A stretch of DNA of 64,000 nucleotides from Staphylococcus roterodami. Lineage in GTDB: Bacteria > Bacillota > Bacilli > Staphylococcales > Staphylococcaceae. The stretch spans positions 868,001-932,000 of the forward strand of contig CP092781.1 in the NCBI GenBank assembly GCA_022493055.1, written 5' to 3'. Within the stretch, counting starts at the first letter, position 1. Each line of letters opens with the position of its first letter. Under the pieces are notes generated by a model. It ran no database searches, was not told where the DNA came from, and worked only from the letters and a program-made list of their open reading frames with translations. Of the stretch, positions 1 through 10,081 are shown piece by piece. Made by a program: the position numbers and the translations under genes.

Positions 1-10
1 GTGTTTAGAT

Positions 11-223
11 TTATCTATCGAATATATTCAACTCTAGCGATTTGATATCTACTGAAATAACTAAGTTTTCATCATTATTCTTAATTTGACCATTTGTTAA
101 ATCAATTTCCGATAGTATTTTAAAGCTACCGTTAGGCAAAGGTCTTACTATCGACATTTGCGTTTCGTTTTGTTGAATTAAAAATGGTTGAGTTGATTGG
201 TTATTGATATGCCATTCATTCAT
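11..223 (-). CDS. Hypothetical protein, 70 aa
   Basis: Small acidic/neutral protein with no signal peptide, membrane segment or motif that I recognise. It is kept as a gene because an AGGAGA ribosome-binding site lies about nine bases before its ATG and because the same-strand neighbour (284-568) follows the same pattern. The N-terminus is rich in Asn and Gln and the C-terminus ends in alternating hydrophobic residues, suggesting a small beta-rich fold. It is the last gene of a short leftward run of small genes and may be co-transcribed with the gene upstream. Function unknown. Confidence 0.6.
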   Translation of the reverse strand: MNEWHINNQSTQPFLIQQNETQMSIVRPLPNGSFKILSEIDLTNGQIKNNDENLVISVDIKSLELNIFDR

Positions 224-283
224 TTTAGTAAGTTCTCCTGTTCATTAGTGATGTTGTATTGATTTTAACGAATGTATTAGTTA

Positions 284-568
284 TCAACCAAAACTTTGCT
301 CAATTTCGACAAATGTTTTAGTTAATATTGAAAGATTATAAATATTATCCTCTTCAATATCTCCGTGCAAGTAGTCTTGTTCAATTAGAACTATGCAATT
401 TGCATAAAAGTTTTCGTAGTTCCTATCACAAAAATAATCTTCTTGTGCATTTTTAGCATCACCAAAATAGTTAGCCTTAGTTTCTGTATCGCCGTTATTT
501 GAGCGTTCAATATATAATTTATAAAATTTAGCTATCGTATATTTTTGTTCTTTAGTTAGTTTATTCAA
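284..568 (-). CDS. Hypothetical protein, 94 aa, TTG start
   Basis: Acidic, mostly helical small protein of unknown function. The longest frame opens at an ATG at 589, but a strong AGGAGG lies inside that extension and is correctly spaced from a TTG at 568, so I take the TTG as the real start (protein begins MNKLTKEQ). It is rich in Tyr, Asn and Asp/Glu and has two Cys. No membrane segment or catalytic motif is visible. It sits between another small gene and the secreted amidase-like gene, all on the minus strand. Confidence 0.6.
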   Translation of the reverse strand: MNKLTKEQKYTIAKFYKLYIERSNNGDTETKANYFGDAKNAQEDYFCDRNYENFYANCIVLIEQDYLHGDIEEDNIYNLSILTKTFVEIEQSFG

Positions 569-653
569 ATCTTTGGCCTCCTGAAACATCGTTTATATGT
601 TATACCCAATTTATTGAAAAATACCAACTAAATTAATCGCATTTTCAATGTCT

Positions 654-1223
654 TTAATATGTTTTTACAAGTTTTAAGCGATATTGATCTGTAAAATTAT
701 CTTTTATAGCGTACGGAGAAATTATTAATAAACCATGACTTCTAACAGATTTTTCACTAACACCAAATTTATAACCTTGATAAATTATTTTCGTACAATA
801 TGTGAAGTTCTTACTATTTAAATTTAATGTAACAAGATAGCGGTGGTTTGTGTTTTCATAGTTTTTCTTAACCCAGTCGGCAGCTTTTTTACCAGCTCCA
901 GGATAGGTACAGCGATAGACCTTCATCCAGTCGTTTTTACCGCTAGCATATATATATTTAAATGACTCAAAGGATTGTGTTGTAGGTTTATCACCTGGGC
1001 CCTCAATCTGTAAAATGGTTTTATCATCAATGGCAATACTGCTATGGCCAAAAAATCCCCACATAACTGGACCTTTAGTGATAATTATGTCGCCAGGTTG
1101 TAATTTAAAATGATCATCTTTTATTTCTTTATATTTATTATCTGCAATAGTTGAAGGTGCACCAATAGGGGAAATGACAATGAATAATAAGAGGATAATG
1201 ATTGTATGTTTTATAAATTTCAC
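654..1223 (-). CDS. Secreted YiiX/NlpC-P60-like permuted papain-fold protein
   Basis: A 189-residue protein with an N-terminal hydrophobic signal sequence (about residues 5-27, cleavage near the ASTIADN region) and then a domain that resembles the circularly permuted papain-fold amidase/peptidase families (YiiX, YycO-like). The supporting features are the PGDIIITKG strand, the GHSSIAI motif with the candidate catalytic His near residue 60, and the TYCTKI motif with the candidate catalytic Cys near residue 143. His before Cys is the permuted order. It probably acts outside the membrane on peptide, lipid or cell-wall amide bonds; the substrate cannot be read from sequence. It appears monocistronic, with an AAGGAGC-type ribosome-binding site. 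Confidence 0.7.
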   Translation of the reverse strand: MKFIKHTIIILLLFIVISPIGAPSTIADNKYKEIKDDHFKLQPGDIIITKGPVMWGFFGHSSIAIDDKTILQIEGPGDKPTTQSFESFKYIYASGKNDWMKVYRCTYPGAGKKAADWVKKNYENTNHRYLVTLNLNSKNFTYCTKIIYQGYKFGVSEKSVRSHGLLIISPYAIKDNFTDQYRLKLVKTY

Positions 1224-1366
1224 TTAAAAGCTCCTTGTTAAAAAAATGTATGTAATTAATTGAAACGAGTATGAGACTAAAATGAATGTCTCATTCGCTT
1301 AGAATGCTTAAAATATATATTAAATATTAATGTATGATGATATAAAATGTCTATTAAGTATATAAA

Positions 1367-1405
1367 AACAGCCAAAGACATCAATAGTGAATGTCCCTGG
1401 CTGTT
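1367..1405 (-). terminator. Rho-independent terminator of the gene at 1422
   Basis: Inverted repeat AACAGCCA / TGGCTGTT with an inner paired GACAT/ATGTC; on the minus strand it is followed by a T-run. It lies just downstream of the minus-strand membrane gene at 1422-1610. Confidence 0.75.
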
Positions 1406-1421
1406 ATTATCATATGTTCTT

Positions 1422-1610
1422 TTAAAGAATGCCAAAAATGAATGTATAAATTAACATTGCGAATCCAAAAATATAGAAAATAACGGCAAAACTTAAATAA
1501 GATTCTTTTTTAGATTCTTTAGCAGTTTTTTTCATTAAGACAAATATAAATGTACCAGCAACGATAAAAATTAATGCTAGCCAAAATAAAATTGCAAAAT
1601 GTAAAGTCAT
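1422..1610 (-). CDS. Small two-helix membrane protein, 62 aa
   Basis: Sixty-two residues: an N-terminal hydrophobic helix (about 5-25), a short Lys/Glu-rich cytoplasmic loop (KKTAKESKKES) and a second hydrophobic helix (about 38-60). A GGAGGG ribosome-binding site lies before the ATG. The arrangement is that of a small integral membrane protein of unknown role. The next minus-strand gene upstream is also a membrane protein, and both use the terminator at 1367-1405, so they may be one transcript. Confidence 0.6.
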   Translation of the reverse strand: MTLHFAILFWLALIFIVAGTFIFVLMKKTAKESKKESYLSFAVIFYIFGFAMLIYTFIFGIL

Positions 1611-1638
1611 GTGAAACCCTCCTTATAAGTCGTAATCG

Positions 1639-1899
1639 TTAATTAATAAAATCATAGAAAATGGGATAAATATAATAAAGAACGAGCACGATGTTAATAA
1701 AAAATAATATTTCACTTAACCAGAATTTAGTAATCATTGCAATGGTAAACGATACAACGAGTATCGAACCGCAAATGATAATGCCAGGCAGGAGCCAACA
1801 CAAATCATCTAAATCTTCGTTATATGTAATCATAATATTAAAGATAGCAAATATGATTGTAATAACTAAATTTATAGCATTTAATTGAATGTTTTTCAT
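1639..1899 (-). CDS. Membrane protein, 86 aa
   Basis: Almost entirely hydrophobic, with three predicted transmembrane segments separated by short polar turns (an acidic NEDLDD loop after the first). The frame opens with a GTG at 1908, but the sequence AGGTG overlapping that codon is a better ribosome-binding site for the ATG at 1899 (protein begins MKNIQLNAIN), which I prefer. Unknown function; probably co-transcribed with the 62-aa membrane protein downstream. Confidence 0.55.
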   Translation of the reverse strand: MKNIQLNAINLVITIIFAIFNIMITYNEDLDDLCWLLPGIIICGSILVVSFTIAMITKFWLSEILFFINIVLVLYYIYPIFYDFIN

Positions 1900-2239
1900 G
1901 ATTGACACCTACTAATATAAATATAGCTTCTTATTGAATATCATAACACTATTTTGCAAAAGGTAAATAAAAAGTAAAGTTATTTTTAAAATATTATTTG
2001 CTCAATATTAAAGTTGGTTAATTGAGCGAACTTATTAAATAAAATAGGAATCAACCTATCATTTCAGGTTTAAATGGCATTTAAATGCAGTAACTTTTGT
2101 ATTTTCCGTCACATTTTATAAAATTGAACAATAAAAAATGTGCAAAATGACTTTTGCACATTTACAAATATTAGTTTTCTGATAAGATTAATAGCAACAC
2201 TTTAAAAAAGCACGTATCAAACGTAGGAGAGATGGTTAT
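1900..2239. other. Intergenic region with a perfect hairpin
   Basis: No coding frame is supported here. The stretch is AT-rich and holds promoter-like DNA for the flanking divergent genes and one 12-bp perfect inverted repeat (2136-2163), listed separately. Confidence 0.5.
2136..2163. repeat. 12-bp perfect inverted repeat (hairpin or operator)
   Basis: AAATGTGCAAAA and its exact reverse complement are separated by four bases. Read on the minus strand it is followed by a T-run, so it could end leftward transcription; it could equally be an operator for the short plus-strand gene at 2240. Confidence 0.5.
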
Positions 2240-2443
2240 ATGACTTTTTATAATTACATTATGAGTTTTCAAAATGATAATACACCTTTCGGCATGTTAG
2301 CAAATTACGTTAATGAAGATAAAGCATTCCCACGCTTAGAAGAAAGTCATCAAGTTATTAGAGCCTATGTTTTGTCTCATTATAAAGACCATCAATTAAT
2401 TGAAACTACAAACAGAGCTATAAGTTTATATATGATAAATTAA
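2240..2443 (+). CDS. YozE/SAM-like small protein
   Basis: Sixty-seven residues resembling the YozE SAM-like family of Firmicutes: an N-terminal [16 protein letters not shown] region, then [13 protein letters not shown], matching the family's Phe-Tyr start and A-FP motif. These proteins form a small helical bundle and have no assigned function. S. aureus also has a more canonical YozE protein, so this is probably a divergent paralogue. The ribosome-binding site is GGAGAG. The 3' end overlaps that of the convergent gene at 2440 by four bases. Confidence 0.65.
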   Translation: MTFYNYIMSFQNDNTPFGMLANYVNEDKAFPRLEESHQVIRAYVLSHYKDHQLIETTNRAISLYMIN

Positions 2444-2676
2444 TTTGAATAATACCAATTGTGATGAATTAATGCATCCCAAATATCTTTTGTTTTAAAG
2501 TTTATTTCATTATTTCTTATCGAAAATGGTGTAATAATGTCTTTATCTAACCAAGTGTTGATAAGCTCATTTGGTACACCATCTAACAACATTTCACTTT
2601 TGCTAATTATAAAACATTCCCAGTCAAGTGAAACATTTTTTGGATTCACATAATTACATTGATTATGATTATCCAT
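2440..2676 (-). CDS. Hypothetical protein, 78 aa
   Basis: Soluble 78-residue protein with a good AAAGGAG ribosome-binding site before its ATG. It contains several Trp residues and an Asn-rich N-terminus; no motif or membrane segment is recognised. It converges with and overlaps the YozE-like gene by four bases. Leftward transcription would run antisense across that neighbour towards the hairpin at 2136-2163. Confidence 0.55.
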   Translation of the reverse strand: MDNHNQCNYVNPKNVSLDWECFIISKSEMLLDGVPNELINTWLDKDIITPFSIRNNEINFKTKDIWDALIHHNWYYSN

Positions 2677-2900
2677 AAATACTCACTCCTTTAAGTTTCT
2701 GTAATCTTCATTGCATTTTACCCATTAATATAATCTTTCAAACCAAAATCATAGTCACTTTTCAAAATATGTATATTAAAATCCCATGCTTTTCACTGTT
2801 AAAAAAGTTTAAATAATGGTTTAATATATTCGGTACTCATTTTAATAAAAAGATAATATATTTTGAGCTATCAATACTTTTTATTGAAGAGGTGTTATTG

Positions 2901-3482
2901 TTGGCTAAAACGTTATATTTAATGCGCCATGGTCAAACTTTGTTTAATTTTAAGGGACTAATACAAGGATTTGGAGATTCTCCATTAACAGAATTGGGGA
3001 TTTTGCAAGCTGAAAAAGCACGTAGTTATTTTGAAAGCAAGGGGATAAACTTCGATTTATATGCATCATCAACACAGGAACGTGCAAGTGACACACTTGA
3101 AAATGTCGCGCCTAACCAACCATATCATCGTTTAAAAGGATTAAAAGAATGGCACTTCGGATTATTTGAAGGTGAGTCTGTATATCTATTTGATAATTTA
3201 TACAAACCTGAAGATTTATTCGGAGATCGCATAGTGCCTTTTAAAGGTGAATCAAAGCAGCATGTTGAGGATCGTATGGTTAAAGCTTTGCATGAGCTGA
3301 TGTCTCAAACAAAGGATAATGCATTGGTTGTAAGTCATGGAACAATTATAGGAGTGTTTCTCAGATATTGCCTAGATAAAAATGAGGCATTGAAACATAA
3401 TATAGGTAATTGTAATATTTTAAAATTCAAATATGACGATGGAACTTTTAGCTTTGAAGAGTTGATTGATCCAAATTTATAA
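2901..3482 (+). CDS. Histidine phosphatase / phosphoglycerate mutase family protein
   Basis: Member of the branch-1 histidine phosphatase superfamily. The N-terminal LMRHGQT motif carries the phosphorylated His; PLTELG, the SSTQERASDT arginine-containing segment and the C-terminal VVSHGTII motif with the second His are in canonical order. At about 193 residues it matches GpmB/PhoE-like phosphatases rather than glycolytic Pgm, so a broad-specificity phosphatase is likely. The frame could start at GTG 2892, but AGAGGTG is best spaced for the TTG at 2901, giving MAKTLYL. It is followed directly by a terminator and so is monocistronic. Confidence 0.85.
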   Translation: MAKTLYLMRHGQTLFNFKGLIQGFGDSPLTELGILQAEKARSYFESKGINFDLYASSTQERASDTLENVAPNQPYHRLKGLKEWHFGLFEGESVYLFDNLYKPEDLFGDRIVPFKGESKQHVEDRMVKALHELMSQTKDNALVVSHGTIIGVFLRYCLDKNEALKHNIGNCNILKFKYDDGTFSFEELIDPNL

Positions 3483-3487
3483 TATGT

Positions 3488-3534
3488 AAAGCGTTACACT
3501 TAGACAAGTTCGAGTCTTTGATGTAACGCTTTTT
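3488..3534 (+). terminator. Rho-independent terminator
   Basis: AAAGCGTTAC and GTAACGCTTTTT form a long stem with a T-run immediately after the phosphatase gene. The reverse strand also has an A/T-rich tail, so it may serve the convergent exporter gene at 3550. Confidence 0.85.
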
Positions 3535-3549
3535 AATGAGACTGAAATT

Positions 3550-4167
3550 TTAAAATAATAGTTGTAGCAGTTTTTGTAAAATCATAAGAGCCACAATTAT
3601 AATGATGACACTTGAAATTTTGTTGATAATTAATAATAATTTACCAGTTTTGTCGATAGAACCTACGAATTTACCTAATATTGCAAGTAAAAAGAACCAA
3701 AACCATGAAACGCTTATACATGCAATAGTAAATGCAATTTTATCTTTGTCATTGTATAGTGCAGCGCTACTACCAATGACACCAATTGTATCTAATATGG
3801 CATGAGGATTTAGTAGTGATACAGACAAGGCAAAGCTAACTTGTTTCATTGGTGACATTGCTTGTACTTGGCTGTTCACTGAAGGTTTGTCATTCCAAAT
3901 TGTCCAAGCCATATACAGTAAAAATATTAAACCAATTATATAAATAATTGCTTGAAGAATGGGCATCGACATAATAATGATAGATGTACCAATAACAGCA
4001 ATTATAATTAATAAACTATCTGACAGTCCTGCTGTAAGAATTGCAGGTAATGCATATCTATATTTCGATTGGTTTGCACCTTGGTTAAATATAAACACAT
4101 TTTGTGCTCCTAATGGCAATATAAGTCCAATCGATAAGATAAAACCATGTATTATTGCTTCTAACAT
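3550..4167 (-). CDS. LysE/ArgO-type amino-acid exporter
   Basis: A 205-residue polytopic membrane protein with six hydrophobic segments and the LysE/ArgO signature near the N-terminus (LILPLGAQNVFIFNQG), plus an internal LNPHAILDT motif at the start of the second half, typical of the family. It should export basic amino acids, arginine or lysine, using the proton motive force. Length agrees with the family. The gene stands alone between the phosphatase terminator and a terminator-like hairpin at 4237-4261. Substrate is an inference from family membership. Confidence 0.85.
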   Translation of the reverse strand: MLEAIIHGFILSIGLILPLGAQNVFIFNQGANQSKYRYALPAILTAGLSDSLLIIIAVIGTSIIIMSMPILQAIIYIIGLIFLLYMAWTIWNDKPSVNSQVQAMSPMKQVSFALSVSLLNPHAILDTIGVIGSSAALYNDKDKIAFTIACISVSWFWFFLLAILGKFVGSIDKTGKLLLIINKISSVIIIIVALMILQKLLQLLF

Positions 4168-4236
4168 AAAGCTGATCTCCCTTTTAAAGTATTGAAAATT
4201 CTGAAAATATATAATAGAAGCATATCAAATAAAATA

Positions 4237-4261
4237 AAACTGCTCAATATAAGAGCAGTTT
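4237..4261 (-). terminator. Terminator of the acetyltransferase gene
   Basis: AAACTGCTC / GAGCAGTTT hairpin with a seven-base loop; on the minus strand it runs into TTTTATTT. It lies 72 bases downstream of the minus-strand gene at 4333. Confidence 0.7.
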
Positions 4262-4332
4262 AGAAAGGATTCATTTTGCTAATATGATTTGAATTTATTA
4301 GAAATGAAGAAATATATAAATATAAAACTGAA

Positions 4333-4824
4333 TTACTTATTAATCAAATCATAAAAAAGCCAATGTTCATCAAAATAAGAATTGCCTATTTTAATTGCAT
4401 TTTTTTCAAAACCGAGAATGTCGAATCCTAGAGCACTATAAAAAACTTTAGCGCCTATATTGTTTGATACAATTGATGTAAGTACAGATTCGTAGTTATT
4501 CTGTCGTGCATAACTAATGATGTAATTAATGAGCTCGCTATTAATCGATTTATCGTTGTTATTAACAAAGTTGTATTTAATTAATGATTTGTGCTCTTTT
4601 CCTACATATCGAATTTGTTCTAGCGTAGCCGTAGCAACGAGTGTGTTACGGTCATAACAGCCAAAGACGATACATGTTGGTAAAGTTTCATCTAAAATGT
4701 CATGTATTAAGGTGTCAGTCATAGTTTGACTATAGTGTGAATCTTGAGTGAATTCTTCTTTGACTGTCGAAACGAGTCGTTTATACTCATTAAAATCATC
4801 ATTTGTTAATGTTTTAATTTTCAT
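4333..4824 (-). CDS. GNAT-family N-acetyltransferase
   Basis: A 163-residue protein with the shape of a GNAT domain: beta strands around LVATATLEQIRYVG, a helix (INYIISYARQNN), the SIVSNNIGAKVFYSALGF segment corresponding to motif B with the usual Asn and A-x-x-F-Y-x-x-x-G-F pattern, and a C-terminal beta hairpin. It would use acetyl-CoA; the acceptor is unknown. It is monocistronic, with a GGAGGT ribosome-binding site before ATG and its own terminator. Confidence 0.75.
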   Translation of the reverse strand: MKIKTLTNDDFNEYKRLVSTVKEEFTQDSHYSQTMTDTLIHDILDETLPTCIVFGCYDRNTLVATATLEQIRYVGKEHKSLIKYNFVNNNDKSINSELINYIISYARQNNYESVLTSIVSNNIGAKVFYSALGFDILGFEKNAIKIGNSYFDEHWLFYDLINK

Positions 4825-5225
4825 TACTGACCTCCTTAATCATTATTAAGAAAGATTTTGTGCAAAAAATTTTCTTAATTACATATTAAAATGTTTATTA
4901 AAATTTTGCAATCATTGATTTAAATGCGCATTCTTGTAAATTGAGAATTAATTTAATTAAAATTCTGCTTAAGTTTTTGTTTATTATGAATACGTAGGCG
5001 AATAAAACTTCAACTTTCAAATTAATATAAATTGGCAGAAACCTTGATAGTATTGGAACCGGTACCACTTATGGACAAATAAAAATGATCTATTTTTCAT
5101 TAGAATTAATATGAATTTACTATGTTAATCTTAATGAAAAACCAACCAAAAATCACCTGGAAATTTGGTTGGTAAATGTGAATATTATGTGAAATATTAC
5201 ATTTGAATTTATCTAGCCTAATTTA
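4825..5225. other. AT-rich intergenic region
   Basis: I see no supported gene. The stretch is very AT-rich and contains the divergent upstream DNA of the acetyltransferase and, at its right end, the terminator of the Ohr gene (5136-5173). Confidence 0.5.
5136..5173 (-). terminator. Terminator of the Ohr/OsmC gene
   Basis: ACCAACCAAA and TTTGGTTGGT form a 10-bp stem; on the minus strand a T-run follows. It lies about 50 bases past the stop codon of the gene at 5226. Confidence 0.8.
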
Positions 5226-5648
5226 TTAATCAACTATACTTACATTTAAATCAACTTTAACATTTCCATGAATAGCTTTTGAATATGGACAAAACTCATG
5301 TGCCATTTGTAAGTATTTTTTAGCTTCATCTTGAGATAATACATTTTTAACTTTAGCTTCTATTGCAACACTTAATTTAGGACTTTCTGAATTTGAATCG
5401 TCTTCTAATCTCACAGTTACTGTTACTTCTGGTTTTGCATCACGAATTTTGTGTTGTTTTAAAATTAGGTCAAACGCACCATTGAAACAAGATGCGTATC
5501 CTGCTGCAAATAATTGTTCAGGATTTGTTGCTTTTCCATCTGCTTGTGCTGGTGGAATGATATCGACATCTAATGCATGATCATCTGTATAAACATGACC
5601 TTTACGACCACCGATATTTGTAGCTTTTGTTTCATAATGAATTGCCAT
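5226..5648 (-). CDS. Organic hydroperoxide resistance protein, Ohr/OsmC family
   Basis: At 140 residues this is the standard length of Ohr. The two redox-active cysteines are present in their usual settings: ASCFNGAF near residue 54 and EFCPYSKAI near residue 118, together with the [11 protein letters not shown] helix. It reduces organic hydroperoxides at a Cys-Cys active site, normally recycled by lipoylated proteins. That is notable because gcvH and lipA lie in the same window. It is monocistronic with a strong GGAGGT ribosome-binding site. I see no ohrR regulator next door. Confidence 0.9.
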   Translation of the reverse strand: MAIHYETKATNIGGRKGHVYTDDHALDVDIIPPAQADGKATNPEQLFAAGYASCFNGAFDLILKQHKIRDAKPEVTVTVRLEDDSNSESPKLSVAIEAKVKNVLSQDEAKKYLQMAHEFCPYSKAIHGNVKVDLNVSIVD

Positions 5649-5781
5649 TACTATGACCTCCTATAATAAATTACATTTATGCTTTACCCATATTAATATT
5701 AGGTAATCATCATTGATTTTAGTAACGTATCATTGAATGATGAAAAGTAGTTGTTTACAATAAAATATAATGAGCGACTGA

Positions 5782-6516
<735 letters not shown>

Positions 6517-6597
6517 AATGTAAGTCGTTTGCTTTTAAAGATAGGCTGCATTATAATTGAGAAGTATTATCATTGTTCGTGGAGGAGCGATTTTATA

Positions 6598-7137
6598 ATG
6601 GAATTACAACAAGCAATAGCTAATAGAAGAAGTGTGAAAAAGTTTAAAAGAGATATGCACATAGATGATGCATTGCTATACCAAGCAATCGAAAAAGCTG
6701 CTGATGCTCCAAATCACGGAATGAGGGAACCTTGGAGAGTTGTGCATGTTCCAAAAGATCGATTAGGAGAAATGAGTAAAGATATATCTAAATTTGCATT
6801 TCCGAATGAATTAGATAAGCAACAATCTCATTATGATGCAGTAACGAACCTTGGTGGTATGTTATTACTTATTTTAAAAACAGACCCTAGACAACGCCAA
6901 AATGATGAAAACTATTTTGCGTTTGGTGCTTATACTCAAAATTTAATGTTATTACTTTATGAAGCGGGAATTGGTACATGCTGGAAATCACCATTATATA
7001 TTTATGATCCGAAAGTAAGAAAAACATTAGGAATTAAAAAAGATGAAGTTTTAGCTGGATTCTTGTATTTAACAGATTTAGAAGATCATATGCCTAAAGC
7101 GCCGCGAAAAAACAGAAATTTAATTACATTATATTAA
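6598..7137 (+). CDS. Nitroreductase-family oxidoreductase
   Basis: FMN-dependent nitroreductase-like protein of about 179 residues. The N-terminal RRSVKKF motif and the PNHGMREPWR segment bind FMN; YTQNLMLLLYEAGIGTCWKSP is the conserved central helix and loop. It resembles the YdjA/YfhC group of small nitroreductases. An open frame extends upstream to 6529, but GGAGGAG lies correctly before the ATG at 6598, so that start is used. Expected to be a cytoplasmic dimer using NAD(P)H; physiological substrate unknown. It ends at a strong terminator. Confidence 0.85.
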   Translation: MELQQAIANRRSVKKFKRDMHIDDALLYQAIEKAADAPNHGMREPWRVVHVPKDRLGEMSKDISKFAFPNELDKQQSHYDAVTNLGGMLLLILKTDPRQRQNDENYFAFGAYTQNLMLLLYEAGIGTCWKSPLYIYDPKVRKTLGIKKDEVLAGFLYLTDLEDHMPKAPRKNRNLITLY

Positions 7138-7152
7138 TAAGATGAGATTTAG

Positions 7153-7236
7153 AAAAAAGCTGAGACACTTTGATGTGCCCTTAAAGTTAGAATTCATACT
7201 TTTTAAGGATTCATTACAAAGTTGTCCCAGCTTTTT
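7153..7236 (+). terminator. Large stem-loop terminator
   Basis: AAAAAGCTGAGACA and TGTCCCAGCTTTTT pair around a loop of about 56 bases with its own internal pairing. The symmetry suggests it can serve both the nitroreductase gene and the convergent thioredoxin gene. The GCTGGGACA-type arm recurs in many staphylococcal intergenic regions. Confidence 0.75.
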
Positions 7237-7273
7237 ATTATGTTGTAAATACTGTCAGTATTCAGTAATATTA

Positions 7274-7594
7274 CTATTTAAATGTTTCAGCTAAAAATGA
7301 TTCCACTTGTTCAGGAGATTTTGCATTAGCTGAATGTAAATGGGCAATTTTGTCACCATTTTTGAATACTAATAAACTAGGGATACCCATGACTTCGTTT
7401 TCAACCACTACATCTTCTAATTCATCACGGTTAACGGTATACCATTCGTAGTTATTATATTGTTCTACAATTGGATCAATCCACATATCCATTGCACGAC
7501 AGTCAGGACACCAGCCTGCTTCAAATTTAACTATCACTGGGTTATCATTGTTAATTACAGATTTGAATTCTTCATTACTTTTAATTGCTTGCAT
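7274..7594 (-). CDS. Thioredoxin-family protein with CPDC active site
   Basis: A 106-residue thioredoxin-fold protein. The active site reads WCPDCRAM, an atypical CPDC in place of the CGPC of TrxA, and the cis-proline motif GIPSLLVF is present near residue 70. It probably reduces cytosolic disulfides or acts as a bacilliredoxin-like or general thiol reductase; the precise partner is unknown. No signal peptide. GAGGAG ribosome-binding site before the ATG. It converges with the nitroreductase gene. Confidence 0.85.
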   Translation of the reverse strand: MQAIKSNEEFKSVINNDNPVIVKFEAGWCPDCRAMDMWIDPIVEQYNNYEWYTVNRDELEDVVVENEVMGIPSLLVFKNGDKIAHLHSANAKSPEQVESFLAETFK

Positions 7595-7736
7595 AGTTAC
7601 AACTCCTCTTGTATGCTTGATAATTTTATTATAGCTAAACTTCTTGTTTATTAAAAAATTTTAGCCTCAAAATAAAAGCCTTTTGCCATGGAAAATGATA
7701 TATTTATGTTAAATATATAAAGGAGGTAACAGTCGC

Positions 7737-8093
7737 ATGATTAAATTTTATCAATATAAAAATTGTACAACTTGTAAAAAGGCAGCAAAGTTTTTAGATG
7801 AATATGGCGTAAGTTATGAACCAATTGATATTGTTCAACATACACCTACAGTAAATGAATTTAAAACAATTATTGCTGAAACAGGTGTTGAGATTAATAA
7901 ATTATTTAACACACATGGTGCAAAATATCGTGAACTAGACTTAAAAAATAAATTACAAACGTTATCTGACGATGAAAAATTAGAATTGTTATCATCAGAC
8001 GGGATGTTAGTAAAACGTCCATTAGCTATTTTAGGTGATAAAATTACGTTAGGATTTAAAGAAGATCAATATAAAGAGACTTGGTTATCATAA
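7737..8093 (+). CDS. ArsC/Spx-family protein (YusI-like)
   Basis: A 118-residue ArsC-fold protein. The N-terminal motif is YKNCTTCKKA, a CxxC as in Spx/MgsR-type proteins, followed by an IDIVQHTPT strand and a C-terminal LVKRPLAILGD segment with the conserved Arg-Pro. It is shorter than Spx (131 residues), lacks the RNA-polymerase-binding Gly context that I would expect, and so is more like YusI/YffB. It is probably a glutaredoxin-like reductase. AAAGGAGG ribosome-binding site. It lies immediately before gcvH. Confidence 0.8.
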   Translation: MIKFYQYKNCTTCKKAAKFLDEYGVSYEPIDIVQHTPTVNEFKTIIAETGVEINKLFNTHGAKYRELDLKNKLQTLSDDEKLELLSSDGMLVKRPLAILGDKITLGFKEDQYKETWLS

Positions 8094-8238
8094 TAATAAT
8101 GTAATCGTTTACTAAATGTCTCGATATTTAGAATAATTACATGTAAAATGAAAGAGGCTATTCAATTGTTAATTTTTATAAATATAGTTGAATAGCATCT
8201 AGCCTTATGGCATCATTAAGGTTGTAAAGAACAATTAG

Positions 8239-8631
<393 letters not shown>

Positions 8632-8640
8632 TCACTACGT

Positions 8641-8675
8641 AACTCCTTAATTTAATATTGAGGAGTTAATTTTTG
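8641..8675 (+). terminator. gcvH terminator
   Basis: AACTCCT / AGGAGTT hairpin followed by a T-run, ten bases after the gcvH stop codon. Confidence 0.85.
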
Positions 8676-8809
8676 GTCTGAGTAAGTAAATAATACGAAA
8701 TGAAATTTATTAGGTACTATATTTTAAAACAATGCTTTATTTTATTATTTAAGAATGACGAAGATAATGTATTAAGTTATTTTAAAAATATAAATTGGGG
8801 GAAATTAAA

Positions 8810-9688
8810 ATGCTAAACATTCAAGACGTTAGTCATCTTTCTAAAAAGGAGCAAAAAGCATATAACCGTTTCGTAGAATCCGTAGAAAACGGTAATTTAC
8901 CAGTATTACCATGTATTGAAATGAATCTAAAAGAGATGAAAGAAGAAACATTGAATCAGAGTAAAGTTGGTGGAATACCATTTTTAAAATCTTTTAAAGA
9001 TATACCTTTAGATGAAAATAAAGTACCGATGATATTGTTAGCGCAAATTAATTTGAGTCAACTTCCAGAGCAACAAGAAATATTTCCTGTAAAAGAAGGA
9101 ATATTGCAGTTTTGGATTAGTTCAGAAGATCCAATGTATGGTATGTCGGAAAATTTAAAAGAAAACAACATCAACTCGAGACTTGTTTATATAAAAGAGC
9201 CAATCACCGATTTATCATTTGAAGAAATTCAATCACATATGAAGTCAAGAGATTCAAACAATGGGAATATACCGTTTAGTGGGGCATTTTCTATTGAATT
9301 TAAGCTGACGAAACAAACAATCACATGTGCTGATTATAAGTACGATGAAGACGTCCTTGCATTATGGAATAAAGTCAATCCATCCTTTAAATTAAAATCA
9401 ATGTTTGGCGACTATGATGAATTAATGGAACCTGTGTGTAACACATTTACTGCTAAAGAACCATATAATCAAATTGGTGGTTATCCTTATTTTGATCAAA
9501 GAGATCCAAGAACGAATGATCAAGAACTGAAAATGTATGACAGAGTGTTATTACAAATTGATTCCACGAGAGATGGAAGTTCTTCAATTATGTGGGGCGA
9601 CCTTGGTATTGCTAATATCTTAGTTAAGTCTTCTGACCTTGAGGCTATGAAGTTTGATGATTACATGTATTCTTGGTATTGCAGTTAA
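8810..9688 (+). CDS. DUF1963 (YwqG-like) protein
   Basis: A 292-residue soluble protein of the DUF1963/YwqG family, recognised by the GGIPFLKS segment, the MILLAQINLSQLP motif, the QFWIS strand and the late GGYPYFDQRDPR motif. Function of the family is not established. An in-frame TTG at 8795 is possible, but the GGGGGAA that overlaps it is the ribosome-binding site of the ATG at 8810. The gene is monocistronic, and the next 950 bases hold only repeat and insertion-sequence debris. Confidence 0.8.
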   Translation: MLNIQDVSHLSKKEQKAYNRFVESVENGNLPVLPCIEMNLKEMKEETLNQSKVGGIPFLKSFKDIPLDENKVPMILLAQINLSQLPEQQEIFPVKEGILQFWISSEDPMYGMSENLKENNINSRLVYIKEPITDLSFEEIQSHMKSRDSNNGNIPFSGAFSIEFKLTKQTITCADYKYDEDVLALWNKVNPSFKLKSMFGDYDELMEPVCNTFTAKEPYNQIGGYPYFDQRDPRTNDQELKMYDRVLLQIDSTRDGSSSIMWGDLGIANILVKSSDLEAMKFDDYMYSWYCS

Positions 9689-9743
9689 CACAATCGTAAA
9701 CTAAATGATTAACTTTAGTAAAATGTATTATTAAACAGGCTGG

Positions 9744-10081
9744 GACATAAATCCCTAAAAAAACAGCAGTAAGATAATTTTCAATTAGAAAATATCTTAC
9801 TGCTGTTCTCTATTTATACAATACTTCGTATTGAATGGCTTCGCTATGCCCGTCTGGCACATAATTGTAAAATTCTATAAATAGAATTTTTGATGACGGG
9901 TCCCTTCCTAGGGTGCCGTCTCAGCCACCCCAACCGGCACATTGTTGTAAGCTGACTATATGTCAGCTTCTGTGTTGGGGCCCCTGTCTTCGACTGGCAC
10001 TGCTCCCTCAGGAGTCTCGCCATTAATACTACGTATTAACATGTAAATTTACTTTTAAATACTTTAAAAAATAAGACACTT
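9744..10081. repeat. Dispersed STAR repeat cassette, copy A
   Basis: A GC-richer block of about 338 bases in an AT-rich intergenic region. It carries the STAR signature TGTGTTGGGGCCCC at 9971-9984 and several nested hairpins. A near-identical copy lies in inverted orientation at 61395-61731. A related but shorter STAR-like motif, TGTGTTGGGTCCC, follows at 10127-10139. Confidence 0.9.
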